Below, piece after piece: positions 12,033 through 12,920 of a stretch of 12,920 bases of DNA. Location of the stretch: assembly GCA_902489965.1 (NCBI GenBank), contig CABUCA010000056.1, forward strand, positions 1-12,920. The letters are read 5' to 3'. The notes below the pieces were generated by a model. The model searched no databases. It was not told the DNA's origin and was given only the letters and a program-made list of their open reading frames with translations. This DNA is from an uncultured Collinsella sp. (lineage in GTDB: Bacteria > Actinomycetota > Coriobacteriia > Coriobacteriales > Coriobacteriaceae). The translations under genes and the position numbers were made by a program. Numbering within the stretch: position 1 is the first letter of the stretch; the number at the start of each line of letters is the position of its first letter.

Positions 12033-12920
12033 ATGGGGAGCAAATCTCAGCAACAAGTTCAAGTAACGCCATCGGCCACTGCGGCGCTTCTCGCCGTAAT
12101 GTATATCGCAGCCTTTGTTGCCGCGTTTAACGAGAACATCATTAACGTGGCGCTGCACGACATTATGGCGGCCTTTTCGGTGAGTGCCACCACGGCGCAG
12201 TGGCTCGTTTCGGGCTACATGATCGTGACGTCGATCTTTACGGCCATCATGGCCTTTCTGTCCGGCCGTTTCTCGACGCGCAAGCTGCTGTTTTTCGCAT
12301 GCGGATGCATGGTCGCCGGCGAAGTCCTGTGCCTGGTCGCTCCGTCGTTTAGCGTTTTGCTGCCAAGTCGTATTTTGCAGGCTGCGGGATCGGGCATCTT
12401 GTTCCCGCTCATGATGAACGTGGTGCTGTCTTGCGCCCCGCGCGAGAAGCTCGGTCTGTATCTGAGCCTGGGCGGTGCCTGCATTACGCTGGGGCCGGCG
12501 TTTGGACCCGTGATCAGCGGTCTAATGTGCACGTTGTTTGGCTGGAGAGCGGTGTTCGTAGTGCCGCTGGTGGGCGGCATTGTGGTCGCTGCGGCGGGCG
12601 TAAAGCATGTTCAGAATGTCGGAGAGCGCTCGAACACCACGCTTGATAGTCTGTCGGTTGTTTTGCTCGCTGCCGGTATTACGGCATTTGTGTATTCCGT
12701 AGGCGAGTTCTCGACCAATCTGGTTGGCGGTACCGTGACGCTCTTAGCCGCCATTGTGCTGCTCGGCCTGTTTGCGGCCCGCCAGCTCAAGCTTGAGCAT
12801 CCGGTGCTTAACGTGCGTCCCATGGCGAGTGTTCGTTTTTGGCCTGCGTGCTTGCTTGTGGTGGTATCGATGATGACGACGTTCTCGATGAGCGTTTTGT
12901 TGCCGCTCTATTTTGAGGGC
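12033..12920 (+). CDS. MFS transporter, DHA2 (EmrB/QacA-like) type, 3' end outside the window
   Basis: An open frame of 296 codons runs to the window end without a stop. It starts with ATG 6 nt after an AGGAAGG ribosome binding site. The residues are strongly hydrophobic, with about nine membrane segments visible. F-N-E-N-I-I-N-V-A-L in the first segment matches the L-D-x-T-I-V-N-V-A-L signature of 14-helix DHA2 exporters. S-G-R-F-S-T-R-K-L-L is a degenerate motif A, and G-P-A-F-G-P-V-I-S-G is motif C, the antiporter motif. Family members export drugs, bile acids or other toxic compounds in exchange for protons; the substrate here is unknown. The gene lies divergent from the second deformylase, behind a structured leader that hides its ribosome binding site, so expression is probably inducible. 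Confidence 0.9.
   Translation, partial: MGSKSQQQVQVTPSATAALLAVMYIAAFVAAFNENIINVALHDIMAAFSVSATTAQWLVSGYMIVTSIFTAIMAFLSGRFSTRKLLFFACGCMVAGEVLCLVAPSFSVLLPSRILQAAGSGILFPLMMNVVLSCAPREKLGLYLSLGGACITLGPAFGPVISGLMCTLFGWRAVFVVPLVGGIVVAAAGVKHVQNVGERSNTTLDSLSVVLLAAGITAFVYSVGEFSTNLVGGTVTLLAAIVLLGLFAARQLKLEHPVLNVRPMASVRFWPACLLVVVSMMTTFSMSVLLPLYFEG

Noticed and set aside
11888..12130. 80-codon open frame across the MFS leader and start
   Set aside because: It overlaps the leader hairpins and the start of a clear MFS gene in another frame, with a basic, featureless product; the MFS frame continues open to the window end.

Overview
The window looks like chromosomal DNA of a high-GC, gut-associated actinobacterium of the Coriobacteriia, most likely Collinsella or a close relative. 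This is inferred from base composition, a bile-salt-hydrolase-type enzyme, an LAxTG-like surface anchor of the kind used by actinobacterial class E sortases, and general gene style. No rRNA, tRNA, CRISPR array or insertion sequence was seen.

Layout. 1-2213: a cell-wall-anchored beta-helix surface protein on the minus strand, flanked by two copies of the tail and terminator of a purine permease gene. 2168-3671: the complete NCS2 permease (minus), then a divergent control region shared with a short peptide deformylase-like gene (plus). 4086-4274: a 109-bp palindrome that overlaps the deformylase stop codon, then a strong intrinsic terminator. 4337-5302: a choloylglycine hydrolase (plus). 5382-7613: a Kup potassium transporter (minus). 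7772-9659: an EamA-type exporter and a LysR regulator, divergently transcribed around two dyads. 9720-11342: an XRE-type DNA-binding domain fused to an AlaA-type aminotransferase, with an ordered operator array upstream and an internal ribosome binding site at the fusion joint. 11417-11827: a second short peptide deformylase (minus). 12033 to the window end: the N-terminal part of a DHA2-type MFS exporter behind a long structured leader whose last hairpin buries the ribosome binding site.

Most genes are single transcription units with their own promoter or terminator; there is no long operon. The main functional links are local. The LysR gene probably controls its divergent EamA neighbour. 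The XRE-aminotransferase probably controls itself. The two deformylase paralogues each lack a different one of the usual active-site residues.

The best candidates for something new are the XRE-AlaA fusion with its helically phased operators and internal start, the structured leader of the MFS gene, the deformylase homologue with Met in place of the catalytic Glu, and the duplicated permease tail around the surface protein gene. Start codons were re-chosen from ribosome binding sites for nearly every gene; several differ from the longest possible reading frame.
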